Shown here: positions 20,935 to 29,555 of the stretch, one piece after another
Numbering within the stretch: position 1 is the stretch's first letter
Layout: each line of letters opens with the position of its first letter
Source: DATEDA01 sp963820965
GTDB lineage: Bacteria > Pseudomonadota > Gammaproteobacteria > Burkholderiales > SG8-39
Assembly: GCA_963820965.1 (NCBI GenBank)
Contig: CAWGCC010000021.1
Coordinates: 124,001 to 188,000 of the forward strand
DNA length: 64,000 nucleotides
Reading direction: 5' to 3'
Translations under genes and position numbers: made by a program
Notes under the pieces: generated by a model
Databases searched by the model: none
Seen by the model: the letters and a program-made list of their open reading frames with translations, nothing else
What the model was told of the DNA's origin: nothing

Positions 20935-21720
20935 CGAAGTAGAAGGCCGCGTTCCACTTCTCGTAGTAGCGAAACAGGCTCACCAGGTGCGCGATGAACG
21001 AGCGGTTGAGCACGGTCTGTGCGCTCTCGCGCTTGTAGCCGTGCTCGATCACCGCGTCGGCCAGGTAGTACACCTTGAGCCCCTTCTGCTTCATGCGGTA
21101 GCACCAGTCGACGTCCTCGAAGTAGAGGAAGAAGCGCTCGTCCATCATGCCCACGGTATCGATCGCGTCGCGACGCACGAACATGGCGGCGCCCAGCACC
21201 CAGTCCACCTCGCGCGTCGAGGCGTGGTCGAAGTCGAGCATCAGGTGGTCGCGAACGCGGCGCGCGTTCTTGAAGATGCGCCCGAGCGGCGTGCGCCGCA
21301 GGAGCAGCACGGCGGAACGTGTAGAAGCGGCGGCAGGAGAGCTGCACCGTGCCGTCGTGAAACACCAGCTTGGCCCGACGATGCCGGCGTCGCGGCGTCT
21401 CGCTCGACGAAGTCGAGCAGCCGGTGCGATCGCGCCGCGACGCACCACGGTGTCGGGTTCAGGATGAGCAGGTAGCGCCCGCGCGCCCGCTGGATGCCGA
21501 GCGTTGACGCCCTTGGAGTAGCCGAGGTTCTCGCGCCCCGCCACCACCGTCGCCCACGGAAACTCGCGCCGCACCATCTCGCACGGAGTCGTCGGCGCTG
21601 GCGTTGTCGACCACGATGACCTCGAGAGTCCCGACCGGCCGCTTCCGGGGCAAGCGATTCGAGGCAGCGCCGGATCACCCGCGCGCTGTTGTAGCTGACG
21701 ATGACGACGGAAACCTGCAC
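20935..21720 (-). CDS. GT2 family rhamnosyltransferase-like glycosyltransferase (frameshifted)
   Basis: GT-A fold transferase. GTG at 21720 gives VQVSVVIVSYNSARVIRRCLESL, then GRENLGYSKGVN, RARGRYLLILNP (metal-binding DxD equivalent region), EVDWVLGAAMFVRRDAIDTVGMMDERFFLYFEDVDWCYRMKQKGLKVYYLADAVIEHGY, which is the hallmark of dTDP-rhamnosyl transferases. At least four shifts occur in the first half. The C-terminal limit is unclear because the frame continues into the sugar-transferase region; about 20935 is an estimate. Confidence 0.85.
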
Positions 21721-21721
21721 G

Positions 21722-22447
21722 GGTCACGGAATCTTCCTCAGTGATGGACGCGAAGCGCAGCTTCCACACCATGAACGCCGCTTCCCAGATGATGCGGCGG
21801 GACATCTTCGACGCCCCCACCAGCCGATCGGTGAACACGATCGGCATCTCGACGATGCGGAAGCCGCGCTTCCAGACGTGAAGTTCATCTCGATCTGGAA
21901 CGAGTAGCCGTCGCTGCTTGATGCGGTCGAGCGGGAGCGCCTCCAGCACCTCGCGCCGGAAGCACTTGAATCCGCCGGTGGCGTCGTGCAGCGGCATGCC
22001 GGTGACGATGCGCGTGTAGATGTTGGCGGAGACGCTCAGAATCAGCCGCGAAAGCGGCCAGTTCACCACCGTCACCCCGTCCACGTAGCGCGAACCCACC
22101 ACCAGGTCGGCGTCCCGGATCGTCTCGAGAAAGCGCGGAATCGCGGCCGGGTCGTGCGAGAAGTCGGCGTCCATTTCGAAGATGATACTTCGCGTCGGTG
22201 TTGGCCAGCGCCCACTGGAAGCCCGCGATGTACGCGCCGCCCGAGCCCCAGCTTGCCCGGGCGGTGCAGCACGTGCAGGCGCGGCTCGCGCGCGCGTCCA
22301 TTCCTCGACCAGCCGGCCGGTGCCGTCCGGCGAGTTGTCGTCCACCACCAGCACGTGCAGATCGAGCGGCAGCGCCAGCAGCTCCGACACGATGCGCTCG
22401 ATGTTCTCGCGCTCGTTGTACGTGGGTATTACGATGAGCGCTTCCAC
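21722..22447 (-). CDS. DPM1-like polyprenyl-phosphate glycosyltransferase (frameshifted)
   Basis: Makes a polyprenyl-phosphate-linked sugar that could feed the GT39-like enzyme at 9.1-10.6 kb. GTG at 22447 begins VEALIVIPTYNERENIERIV, followed by LHVLVVDDNSPDGTGRLVEEW, EMDADFSHDP (the DAD metal site), LVVGSRYVDG, HDATGGFKCFRREVLEALPL and MPIVFTDRLVGASKMS, the complete dolichol-phosphate-mannose-synthase signature set; no C-terminal membrane pair is evident. Frameshifts near 22290, 22190 and 21890 interrupt it. Its start overlaps the 3' end of the yfhO-like gene. Confidence 0.87.
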
Positions 22448-25029
22448 GGCGCTCCCTTCCAACTCCCACCAACGCGCCGACGAGTGCCAGTAGAGTAAAC
22501 GCGAACGCGCCTGACGGAGAGGGCGGCGCTGCGGTCCAGGAGCGACGCGTCGTAACGGAACGCGATCTCGTGGCGACCGGCTCGGAGTGCGACCGCGCGC
22601 AGTACGTGGTTCGCGCGCAGGACCTCGACCGGCGCGCCGTCGACCGTCGCTTTCCAGTCCGGGTAGTAGACCTCGCTCACGACCACGAGACCGGGCCGGT
22701 CGAGCTCGACCGCGAGCGAGAGCTCGCGCGCGGAGCGTCCGACCACCGTCACCCGCGCGCTGTCGCCCGGGACCGGCTCGATCGCGGGCTTGCGATCGAG
22801 CAGCGCGGTATGGCGCAGGTCGAGGTCGCCGGCGACGAGCAGCGCGGGCGTCTCGGCCGGGCTCGCCACCCGGTATCCGCCCGCGACCCACGCGCGCGGG
22901 AACGCGCCGCGTGTTCTCGTAGATGAAGCGCGGCTCCTGCTCGAAGTCCTGGCCGCTCCACACCGGGCGAAAACGCTCCAGCTCCGGCAGGCGGACGCCG
23001 GAGACCACGTAGCGAACGTTCATCATGCTCCAGCAGCTGGAAGCGGCCGCTCGCGAGACCCTCGGCCAGGGTCTTCATGTACTGCTCGTAGGCCACGAGA
23101 GCTTGGCCGGGTGATATCCGCCGATCGATTCGATGCCGAACACCATGAACCGGTTCGAGCCCGAACAACGCGGAAAACGGTCGCTGCGGGCTGTCCATCG
23201 GGAAGGATCCGGAAGGCGGCTCTTCCTGTCGCAGAGCACGTTCACCATTTCGTCCGCGGTCGATAGCGCGTGGTTTCCGCCGGTCGTGCATGATGCGGTA
23301 CGCGTCGTGGTCGAGAACCGCTCCGGGTGCAGGATGAACCGATCGACCCGGTAGTAGTCGGCCATGCCCAGCACCATCACCACGCCGGCGAGCACTGCCG
23401 GCGCTCATTCGCCGGCTGCGATACGAACGCGAACACGGCACCCGCCAACACGAGCCCGATCAGGCGACACTTGCAGGAGATCGCGCGCCAGGAATTCTCC
23501 CGCGATGCGCGCGACCATCCGTTGCTGCTCGGGGTCCTGGGTGGCGCGCACGTGCGACGCGGCCGCGCCCACGAACCCGCCGGTCCAGAATCCCTGGGTG
23601 AACAGCGCGGCCAGGAACACCACCCCCGCGACGACGAGCCCGCGCAGCGCCCACCGGCGGGAGTGCCCGCCGCGGGTGCGCGCCAGGAGGGCGTCGAGCC
23701 CGCCGCGAACAACACCACCACCGCGAGCTGCTGCACGATCAATATCATGACGGGCACGCGGAACTTGCTGAAGTAACGGGAGCCACTGGAAGAGCGGGCC
23801 GTAGACGACGGGAAAGAACTTGCCGAACGAAACCAGCGTCGTGACCAGCGCCACGAACGCGGCGAATACCCGACCCAGCGCCCGCGCACGCCCACGAGAG
23901 CGACCAGCGCGAATGCCAGCACCACCACCCCGAGGTAGTTTGGATAGTCGGTAAACGGCATGTGGCCGAGATACAGCTCCTTGCCAAACCCGAACGAGTG
24001 CGGGCACCAGGAAGGTCAGCATCTCGGTCGGGTGCAGGCTCCAGGACGTGGCGTAGCCGTACTCGGCGCCGCCGGCGGCCGATGCGCCGCGAATCGAGTA
24101 TTGCGCGTAGTCCTGAACCGGCGCGTAGAGAACCGCGCGACATCGCCAGCGACACGGCCACCACGGCGGCGAGCACGACGGCCGCGAATCCGACATCGGC
24201 AAACGCGCGCCGCCGCGGCGTCGCGACCGCGGCGCCGAACCGGACGCGCAGGCGCGCGGGAACGAGGGAAGTTTCGTCGTCACGACCGCGCCACCCATCG
24301 ACGACGCGCGCGGCACCGAAGAAGACCAGGTGCAACCCGACCAGCGCGTACGTGTAGTACGAGATCTGCAGGTGGGCGCGCAGCATCGACAGCCCCAGCG
24401 TGATCGCCAGCGCGGCGGCGTTCACCACCAGCCCGCGGCCGCGCCAGAGGCGATCCCAGAAGAAGAGGGCGAACGGGAGGTACGCAACGGCGCAGGCCTG
24501 GCTGCCGTGGCCGTTCGCACCCACCGCCACCAGATTCGGCATCCACATCATGAACACGCCCGCCGCCAGCGCGGCACCGGCGTGCGCGCCGCGCGAACGC
24601 AGCGAGCAGAAACGTCCCCAACCCGGTCAGGAACGTGTGGAAGAGGAGCCAGGTGTACTGCGGAAAGAACAGGTAGCGAACGAGAATACTGAGGACGTAG
24701 TTCACCGGGTACACGTAGGGCGTGTACGCGAGACTCCCGTAGCTCGGCATCCCGGAAAAAAGAAACGGATTCCACACCGGGTACGAGCCCGACGCGAGCT
24801 GGCTCTTCCCCACCGCCGCGAAGCTGGTCGCGGCCTGGTTGTCGCTGGCAAAGAAGATCTTCCCTTCGAAGACGATCTCGCGGTAGAGGACCGCGACGGC
24901 GAGCAGGAGCAGGGCGACCGCGGCGACGGTGGTGCGGCCCGACCGACCTGCCGCGGCGCGCGCCGGCTGAGCCTGGACGCGCGATTTCCGGGATTCAGGC
25001 CGGGCAGGTCTGGGTGTCTTGGCGGACAT
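22429..25029 (-). CDS. YfhO-family large membrane protein (frameshifted)
   Basis: Polytopic GT-C-like protein; Gram-positive YfhO is needed for glycosylation of wall polymers. ATG at 25029 gives a 35-residue basic tail, a span (VAAVALLLLAVAVLYREIVF), and FASDNQAATSFAAVGKS with PVWNPFLFSGMPSYGSLAYT, the conserved first extracellular loop. Many helices follow in shifting frames, and the C-terminal soluble part contains VVSEVYYPDWKATVDGAPVEVLRANHVLRAVAL, the typical YfhO end. At least six frameshifts. The proposed ATG has no ribosome-binding site and lies 7 nt after a strong hairpin. Confidence 0.8.
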
Positions 25030-25036
25030 AATCGAA

Positions 25037-25066
25037 CAAGGCCCGTATGATAGCATACGGGCCTTG
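25037..25066 (-). terminator. Perfect 13-bp hairpin between beta-helix and yfhO-like genes
   Basis: CAAGGCCCGTATG (25037-25049) and CATACGGGCCTTG (25054-25066) pair perfectly around the loop ATAG. On the minus strand the stem is followed by TTCGATT, a weak T-rich tail, so it can terminate the beta-helix gene transcript. It ends 7 nt before the annotated yfhO-like ATG and occupies the place where its ribosome-binding site should be. Confidence 0.6.
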
Positions 25067-25145
25067 GTCCGCAAATCACCAACCGCGAAAGGCTTGCCTG
25101 TGTGGCAAAAGCTTCGGCTTCCGGTTCCCTGGCCCGCGACCGCGG

Positions 25146-27741
25146 CTACTTCAGGAGAACCATTTTCCTGGTCTGCGTGAACTTTCCGGCGTGAAAGCGC
25201 GAGAAATAAACACCGGACGCAACGGAGGCCCCGGCGTCGTCACGACCATCCCACGTCACGTTGTGCACGCCGGCATCCCGCGACTCGTACACAAGAGTCC
25301 GAACAACCCGTCCACCTGCGTCGTAGACTATCAGTCTAACCTCCGCTCGCACTGGCAGTGTAAAGCTGAGCATTGTCGTCGGGTTGAACGGATTAGGTCG
25401 GTTTTGCTCGAGCCCCGCCTCCTGCTTCGGCAGCGATACGGTGATAATGGCGGATAGAAACTCGCCTTCGGGGTCGACGGCGCCGATTTGGTACCGGTAC
25501 GCACGGCCAGGCTCTACATTCTCATCCAGGTACTCGAACGTATCTCCATCCATGTCCGCGATGGTCGCGATTCGAGCGAACTCGTCATCTCCGTCCCCGG
25601 TACCGCGATACACGTTCACCGCGTTGATTCGGAAGGTCGAATGAAACCTACCGCGCAGAGACACGACGACGCCTGTCGCATCTGCCGAAAAGGAGATAAT
25701 CGCAACCGCTACAGGATTGCAGGTTGCCGGGAAGGCGCCTATCAACTGGCCGCACGCACTCTGGTCCGGAGCAGCGGGCGACTGAGCAGGGATGGTAAAG
25801 TCACCGACCGCCGCGCTGCAAAAAAGCGGATCCGCCACAACCTCACTCGGTGCCAACGTTCCTCCAAGGATGCTACCGGCGGCATTCGCAAAGAACACAT
25901 TGCACGAATGAACACAGGTGGCGAAGCGGAACGCCAGACCTGCTCCATGCGTATCCCCCACTATTATATTCCGTACCACGACGACGGCGGGACTTTCCTG
26001 GATCAACAGCGAGCCGTGCCCCCCGCTCGAGTTGGAGTACAGTGTGTTATTGGCCGCCATTCCGGTTGAACCCTCGTCATAGTAGATAGCGCCGCTGGCA
26101 AGAGCCGAAGAATTCTCCGTGAATAGACAATCGAGCACGTCCATGCTGCTTGCATCGCTGGTTATGGCGCCGCTCAGAACGTCACAGCTGTTGGAAATAA
26201 ACGAACACCGTGTATAGTTGATTCGCGAACCTAGGATGGCGATTCCCGGCGCCTGCGTTCGAGCCGCGTGGTCGTACCATGAAAACGCGATCGTATGCGT
26301 CGATGAATGCCCCTGGATCGCGCGTGGACAGCGCCCCACCGTCATAGCCGGATACGTTGGACTCGAAGATGCTGTTGCGGACCGTGAGCGTCGCGCCCCC
26401 CATGCACCGAACGGCACCGCCGCCGCTTGCGTGTATCCGTGCTGGAACGTCAACCCATCCACGGAATGCCCCGTGCCGCCGAGAAACCGAAAGCGGGTGC
26501 CTGGGTCCCGTCGCCGTCCATGATGGTCGCAGCCGCACGCATCCGTCGAGAAAACGTCACGCGTGGTACACGTCAACCCGTCCGTGATACACGCCGGGCC
26601 CGACCTCGACAATGTCGCCAGCCACGACGACGCCACGGCAGCGCCGATCGTCACATAGTCACCGCTACCGTCCTGGCGAACACGACGGGTGGTCGGAATC
26701 GGCGGCACAATGTCGCAGTTGGTCGGAAACGCGCCGATGAGCTGGCCACACAGGCTCTGTGCTGGAGCGGCCGGCGACTGATTTGCTATCGTGAAGTTGC
26801 CGTTCGCGGCGTCACAGAAAAGCGGTCGGCGTGCATCGCTCGGGTCCAGCAGGCTTCCTATCACTGCCTCGCCCCCGCGTTAGATAGAAGACGTTGCAGC
26901 TGTGCGCCCCACCTCCAAGGTAGTACGCCAGCCGCGGCGCCGCCGGTCCCGACCATGATATTGCGCGTAACGTTGGTGCCTTGGCTCTCCTGTGTCAGAT
27001 CGATCCAAGAAGCGCTCGTTGGCGTATAGCGTGTTACCGGGAACTGCCCCTGAAGTACTTGTGATAGTAGATCGCGGCCACCGTGACAGCAGAGACATTG
27101 CCTACAAACAAACATTCCGTCACATCCATCGAGCTCCGGTCGAGGTGATCGCTCCCGATAGCTCACCGCAGGTGTTCGCCACAAACGAACATCGGGTGTA
27201 GTTGATCCGCGAGCCTAGGATGGCGATTCCCGCGCCTGCGTTTCGAGCCGCGTGGTTACCATGAAAACGCAATCGTATGCGTCGATGAATGCCCTGGATC
27301 ACACGTGAACAGCGCCCCACCGTCATAGCCGGATACGTTCGACTCGAAGATGCTGTTGCGGACCGTGAGCGTCACGCCCCCATGCACGAACGGCACCGCC
27401 GCCGCTTGCGTTGTATCCGTGCTGGAACGATAAACCCATCCACGGAATGCCCGTGCCACCGAGAAACCAAAGCGGGTGCTGGGTCCCGTCGCCGTCCATG
27501 ATGGTCGCAGCCGCACCATCCGTCCGAACAAACGTCAACGTGTGGTACACGTCGACTCGCTCGTGATACACGCCAGGCCCCGCCTCGACGATGTCGCCGC
27601 GACGGACGCCGCCACGGCAGCGCCGATCGTCACATAGTCACCGCTACCGTCCTGGCGAACGAGGTGCGTGGTGGTAGCTCGGGATGGTTCAACTACGAGA
27701 AAGCCGACGGCGGCCAGCAGCGGGGTAAGGAGGGACTTCAC
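25146..27741 (-). CDS. Secreted tandem beta-helix protein with PNPFNP C-terminal domain (frameshifted)
   Basis: GTG at 27741, preceded by GGAGGT 6 nt away, gives a signal peptide (KSLLTPLLAAVGFLVVEPSRA). Two homologous modules follow, each starting VRQDGSGDYVTIGAAV and containing parallel beta-helix turns (TDGAAATIMDGDGTQHPL, LTVRNSIFESNVSGYDGGAL, GSRINYTRCSF) and ending PAAPxQSxCGQLIGAFP. The final part is a fibronectin-like stretch and QNRPNPFNPTTMLSFTLP ... GRVVRTLVYESRDAGVHNV, the FlgD/Por-like domain of FCB-type secreted proteins. The C-terminal 330 codons are clean; the first module has about eight shifts. Pectin-lyase-like fold, enzymatic activity not evident. Confidence 0.8.
26216..26680. 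repeat. Intragenic direct repeat, copy nearer the C-terminus
   Basis: Nearly identical to 27196-27660 at an offset of about 980 bp. Shared blocks include CCTAGGATGGCGATTCCC, CGTATGCGTCGATGAATGCC, GTCATAGCCGGATACGTT and GCGCCGATCGTCACATAGTC. It lies within the beta-helix gene and encodes the same module as the other copy. Confidence 0.85.
27196..27660. repeat. Intragenic direct repeat, copy nearer the N-terminus
   Basis: Partner of 26216-26680. Differences are mostly single-base indels, many of them likely sequence errors, plus scattered substitutions. The near-identity at DNA level points to a recent duplication or ongoing recombination between modules. Confidence 0.85.
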
Positions 27742-27818
27742 GACGCACCTCCGGTGTGTTTTGTGGGCTACGTGGTTACCATATCACACACTTGCGCAAA
27801 CCGCAAGGTCATTAGCAC

Positions 27819-28200
27819 TTAGCGTCGCTGGGCAATCACCAGTACCGCGGTGGAAAGGATGGAATAGCGGTACGGTTTCCACGGGAGACGAACCCACGAA
27901 GCAGGCGCTGCAGGCGGACGTTTCTCGACCACGTCCATCGGTGCGGTCACATACACCGCGCGTCGAACCACGAACCCAGACGCCCGTAGCTGCGGACGAT
28001 GTCGCGACGGGAGGTAGATGCGCGCGCGCGCCCATCGATCGTGAAGCCGTCTGGGCAGCGCAGCTGAAGAACGGCACTCGATTCCAAGCAAGCAAGGAGC
28101 GCAGCGCCGTGCGTCTCAAATACCCACCAGCGATTGGGAACGGACATGGCCAGCATGGCTCCGGCGGAGCACGCGCTGGAGCTCGTTGAGCGTCCCGTCC
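27819..28200 (-). pseudogene. C-terminal fragment of a SAM-dependent methyltransferase, cut at the genome junction
   Basis: The minus strand reads LQRVLRxGGxLAMSVPNRWWVFETHGA across a one-base shift, the strand after motif III of a class I methyltransferase, then DIVRSYGRLGSWFDARCM and, after another shift, APMDVVEK ... RYSILSTAVLVIAQRR ending at 27819. The N-terminal half with the SAM-binding loop is absent: upstream of about 28200 the sequence becomes the start of an unrelated TolB-like protein. It lies 77 nt upstream of the beta-helix gene and probably belongs to the same left-hand genome. Confidence 0.6.
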
Positions 28201-28358
28201 GGGTCCATCGTCCAGATGTCGAAGTCGCCGCCGCGGCGGTCGCTGTAGAAGGCGATCTTCCCGTTCTCGCCCGGGAAGGCTCCAAATGCCGGCGCAGCCG
28301 CGGCTAGACCTATGACGAAGACGACAGCCAGTGCGGGCCAGATGCGGATCATGGTCAT
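28195..28358 (-). pseudogene. N-terminal fragment of a secreted TolB-like (PD40 propeller) protein
   Basis: ATG at 28358 with GAGGAG about 3-8 nt upstream gives a signal peptide (MIRIWPALAVVFVIGLAAAAPAFG) followed by AFPGENGKIAFYSDRRGGDFDIWTMDPDGT, the first blade of a WD40-like TolB propeller. Homologues continue for several hundred residues, but here the sequence leaves the family at about 28195 and becomes the methyltransferase end. A 68-bp SARP-type operator element sits directly upstream, so the intact gene is probably a target of the regulator at 29.6 kb. Confidence 0.7.
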
Positions 28359-28372
28359 CGCTCTCCTCGGTG

Positions 28373-28440
28373 GTCGGTTCGGGCGAGGGTGCGGGAGAGC
28401 GGTTGCATCCGGGCTGCAAGCTGGCCACACCTGGCTGCGA
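28373..28440 (+). repeat. 68-bp element, copy 1, with heptamer direct repeats (putative SARP operator)
   Basis: About 94% identical to 29477-29544. Within it GGTTGCA (28401), GGCTGCA (28412), GGCCACA (28423) and GGCTGCG (28433) recur every 11, 11 and 10 bp, the spacing used by SARP activators. It lies 14 nt upstream of the TolB-like start on the opposite strand. No plus-strand gene follows directly. Confidence 0.7.
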
Positions 28441-28474
28441 AGCGGCGCCTTGAGCCACGCCAATGGCTGAGACA

Positions 28475-28498
28475 TAGGAGAAGGCCCGCGAGGTGCGG
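28475..28498. terminator. GC-rich hairpin near the end of the haloperoxidase remnant
   Basis: AAGGCCCGC and GCGGGCCTT form a 9-bp stem around GAGGT; the plus-strand side continues CTTGATCTC. It lies at the 3' end of the minus-strand haloperoxidase remnant and may be its terminator. Confidence 0.5.
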
Positions 28499-28499
28499 G

Positions 28500-28810
28500 C
28501 CTTCTTGATCTCTTGCGTCCCCAGGAATCGTGCGATGACCCGTCCCCCCGCCGGCGTGACGCAGGAGTGTGCGCTCGGATACTCCGGGTGGTTCGGCGTG
28601 GCCGGCAGCAGGGGAGACCAGACGGGGTCGCCTACGGTCGCCGCGTCAGTGTCGCCGGCGCGGATGGCGGTGATCGGCCGCCAGACCGCGTAGTGGTACT
28701 TCGCCTCGAAACACGCATGAGCGCATCGGCGTAGACCACGGAGATCATCGCCATGAACCGCGCTGCCTGGACGAGATCGTGGCCGAGGACGAACTTGCGG
28801 AAGGAGCCGC
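28500..28810 (-). pseudogene. Remnant of a vanadium-dependent haloperoxidase / PAP2-family protein
   Basis: The minus strand reads DLVQAARFMAMISVVYADALM, then, after a one-base shift near 28700, FEAKYHYAVWRPITAIRAGD, LLPATPNHPEYPSAHS and a short tail ending FLGTQEI. These match the C-terminal core of vanadium haloperoxidase-like acid phosphatases, including the PSAHS active-site motif, but only about 100 residues of a protein normally several hundred long are present. The 5' side is cut at about 28810, where a stop and a second hairpin lie. Confidence 0.65.
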
Positions 28811-28830
28811 GCGCTTCCTGACGTGGACTA

Positions 28831-28868
28831 TCTAAGCGTCGCCCCCGGTGCCCGGGTCGTAGCCGGGC
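28831..28868. terminator. Strong GC hairpin downstream of the cupin gene
   Basis: CCCC-GGTGCCCGG and CCGGGCACC-GGGG pair around GTCGTAG (about 28831-28868), just beyond the 3' end of the minus-strand cupin gene; a second small stem CCCGTG/CACGGG overlaps the cupin stop. Probable transcription terminator without a clear T tract. Confidence 0.5.
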
Positions 28869-28923
28869 ACCAGGGGCGAGTCCTAGCAAATGCCGCCTCA
28901 GCAGCCTTGAGAACCCCGTGCGA

Positions 28924-29409
28924 TCACGGGCAAGCCTGCACGCTGTCCTCGAGCCGGAAGACGGGCGGGTCGGCACTCGGCGCAACGAACGTCGCGTAGA
29001 CCGTTGCCCCACCGGCGCTCGAGACCTGGACCGGGTCATCGTCCTCGACGAACACGGCACCGTTCTCAGAGGTCGGCCCGTACGTCTTCGAGCTGCAGTT
29101 TGAATGCGTTAGGGTCACTAGACCGGACTGCACAGCCAGGATCGCGATGCCTGGGTGGTGATGCCATCCGCTGAAGCCGCCCGGAGCGATGTCGAACTGT
29201 TGGACGCGGACGTCGGTCGGACGTTTCGTCTGGAACTTGACCCGGTCGTTGTTCACATGGACCTTTTTGTCGAAGTTCGCGGTGACGAGTGGCGTCTGCC
29301 CCACGAATCCGGACCCCGGCGATCCGAGAGCCACGGTTACGAGCGTTCCGATCACCGCAACTCCGAAGATCGCGGCACTCAACTTCTTCCTCGAACCAAA
29401 TACACTCAA
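28924..29409 (-). CDS. Secreted or membrane-anchored cupin-domain protein
   Basis: About 161 residues. TTG at 29409 is chosen because GAGGAGG lies 8 nt upstream and the resulting N-terminus (SVFGSRKKLSAAIFGVAVIGTLVTVALG) is a proper signal peptide or anchor; a longer GTG start at 29463 has no ribosome-binding site. The body is a single cupin barrel with GGFSGWHHHPGIAILAVQSG (metal-binding histidines) and NGAVFVEDDDPVQVSSAGGA. The family is common in Thermoleophilia next to SARP-type regulators; ligand unknown. It is divergent from the regulator gene, with the 68-bp operator element between them. Confidence 0.75.
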   Translation of the reverse strand: MSVFGSRKKLSAAIFGVAVIGTLVTVALGSPGSGFVGQTPLVTANFDKKVHVNNDRVKFQTKRPTDVRVQQFDIAPGGFSGWHHHPGIAILAVQSGLVTLTHSNCSSKTYGPTSENGAVFVEDDDPVQVSSAGGATVYATFVAPSADPPVFRLEDSVQACP

Positions 29410-29476
29410 CAGTTCCACCTCCTCGGGCCGCTGCTCGCGCAAGGGCCCCTCGTCAACATTCACCGGCGGCCGTCGT

Positions 29477-29544
29477 GTCGGTTCGGGCGAGGGTGCGGGA
29501 GAGCGGTTGCATCCCGGCTGCAAGGTGGCCACACTTGGCTGCAG
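29477..29544 (+). repeat. 68-bp element, copy 2, with heptamer direct repeats (putative SARP operator)
   Basis: Heptamers GGTTGCA (29505), GGCTGCA (29516), GGCCACA (29527) and GGCTGCA (29537) recur at 11, 11 and 10 bp. The element occupies the divergent region between the cupin gene and the SARP-type regulator, ending 12 nt before the regulator's ATG, so it probably mediates autoregulation. TTGCA-N7-TGCAA also makes a dyad. Confidence 0.72.
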
Positions 29545-29555
29545 AGGGGAGCACA

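Noticed and set aside
20228..23026. One continuous minus-strand protein of 932 residues
   Set aside because: It contains pieces of four different enzymes (YfhO end, DPM1-like, GT2, WcaJ-like) joined by frameshifts; a true fusion is considered only for the GT2/WcaJ boundary.
25070..25145. CTTGCC...GGCAAAAGC stem as a riboswitch or second terminator
   Set aside because: Short and with mismatches; the perfect hairpin at 25037-25066 is sufficient.
26190..27660. CRISPR-like or phage repeat array
   Set aside because: Only two long units, coding for protein modules in the same frame; no short spaced repeats are present anywhere in the window.
28373..29544. The 68-bp repeats as insertion-sequence ends or att sites
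   Set aside because: They are direct, carry internal 11-bp heptamer periodicity, lie at gene starts and enclose no transposase or integrase.
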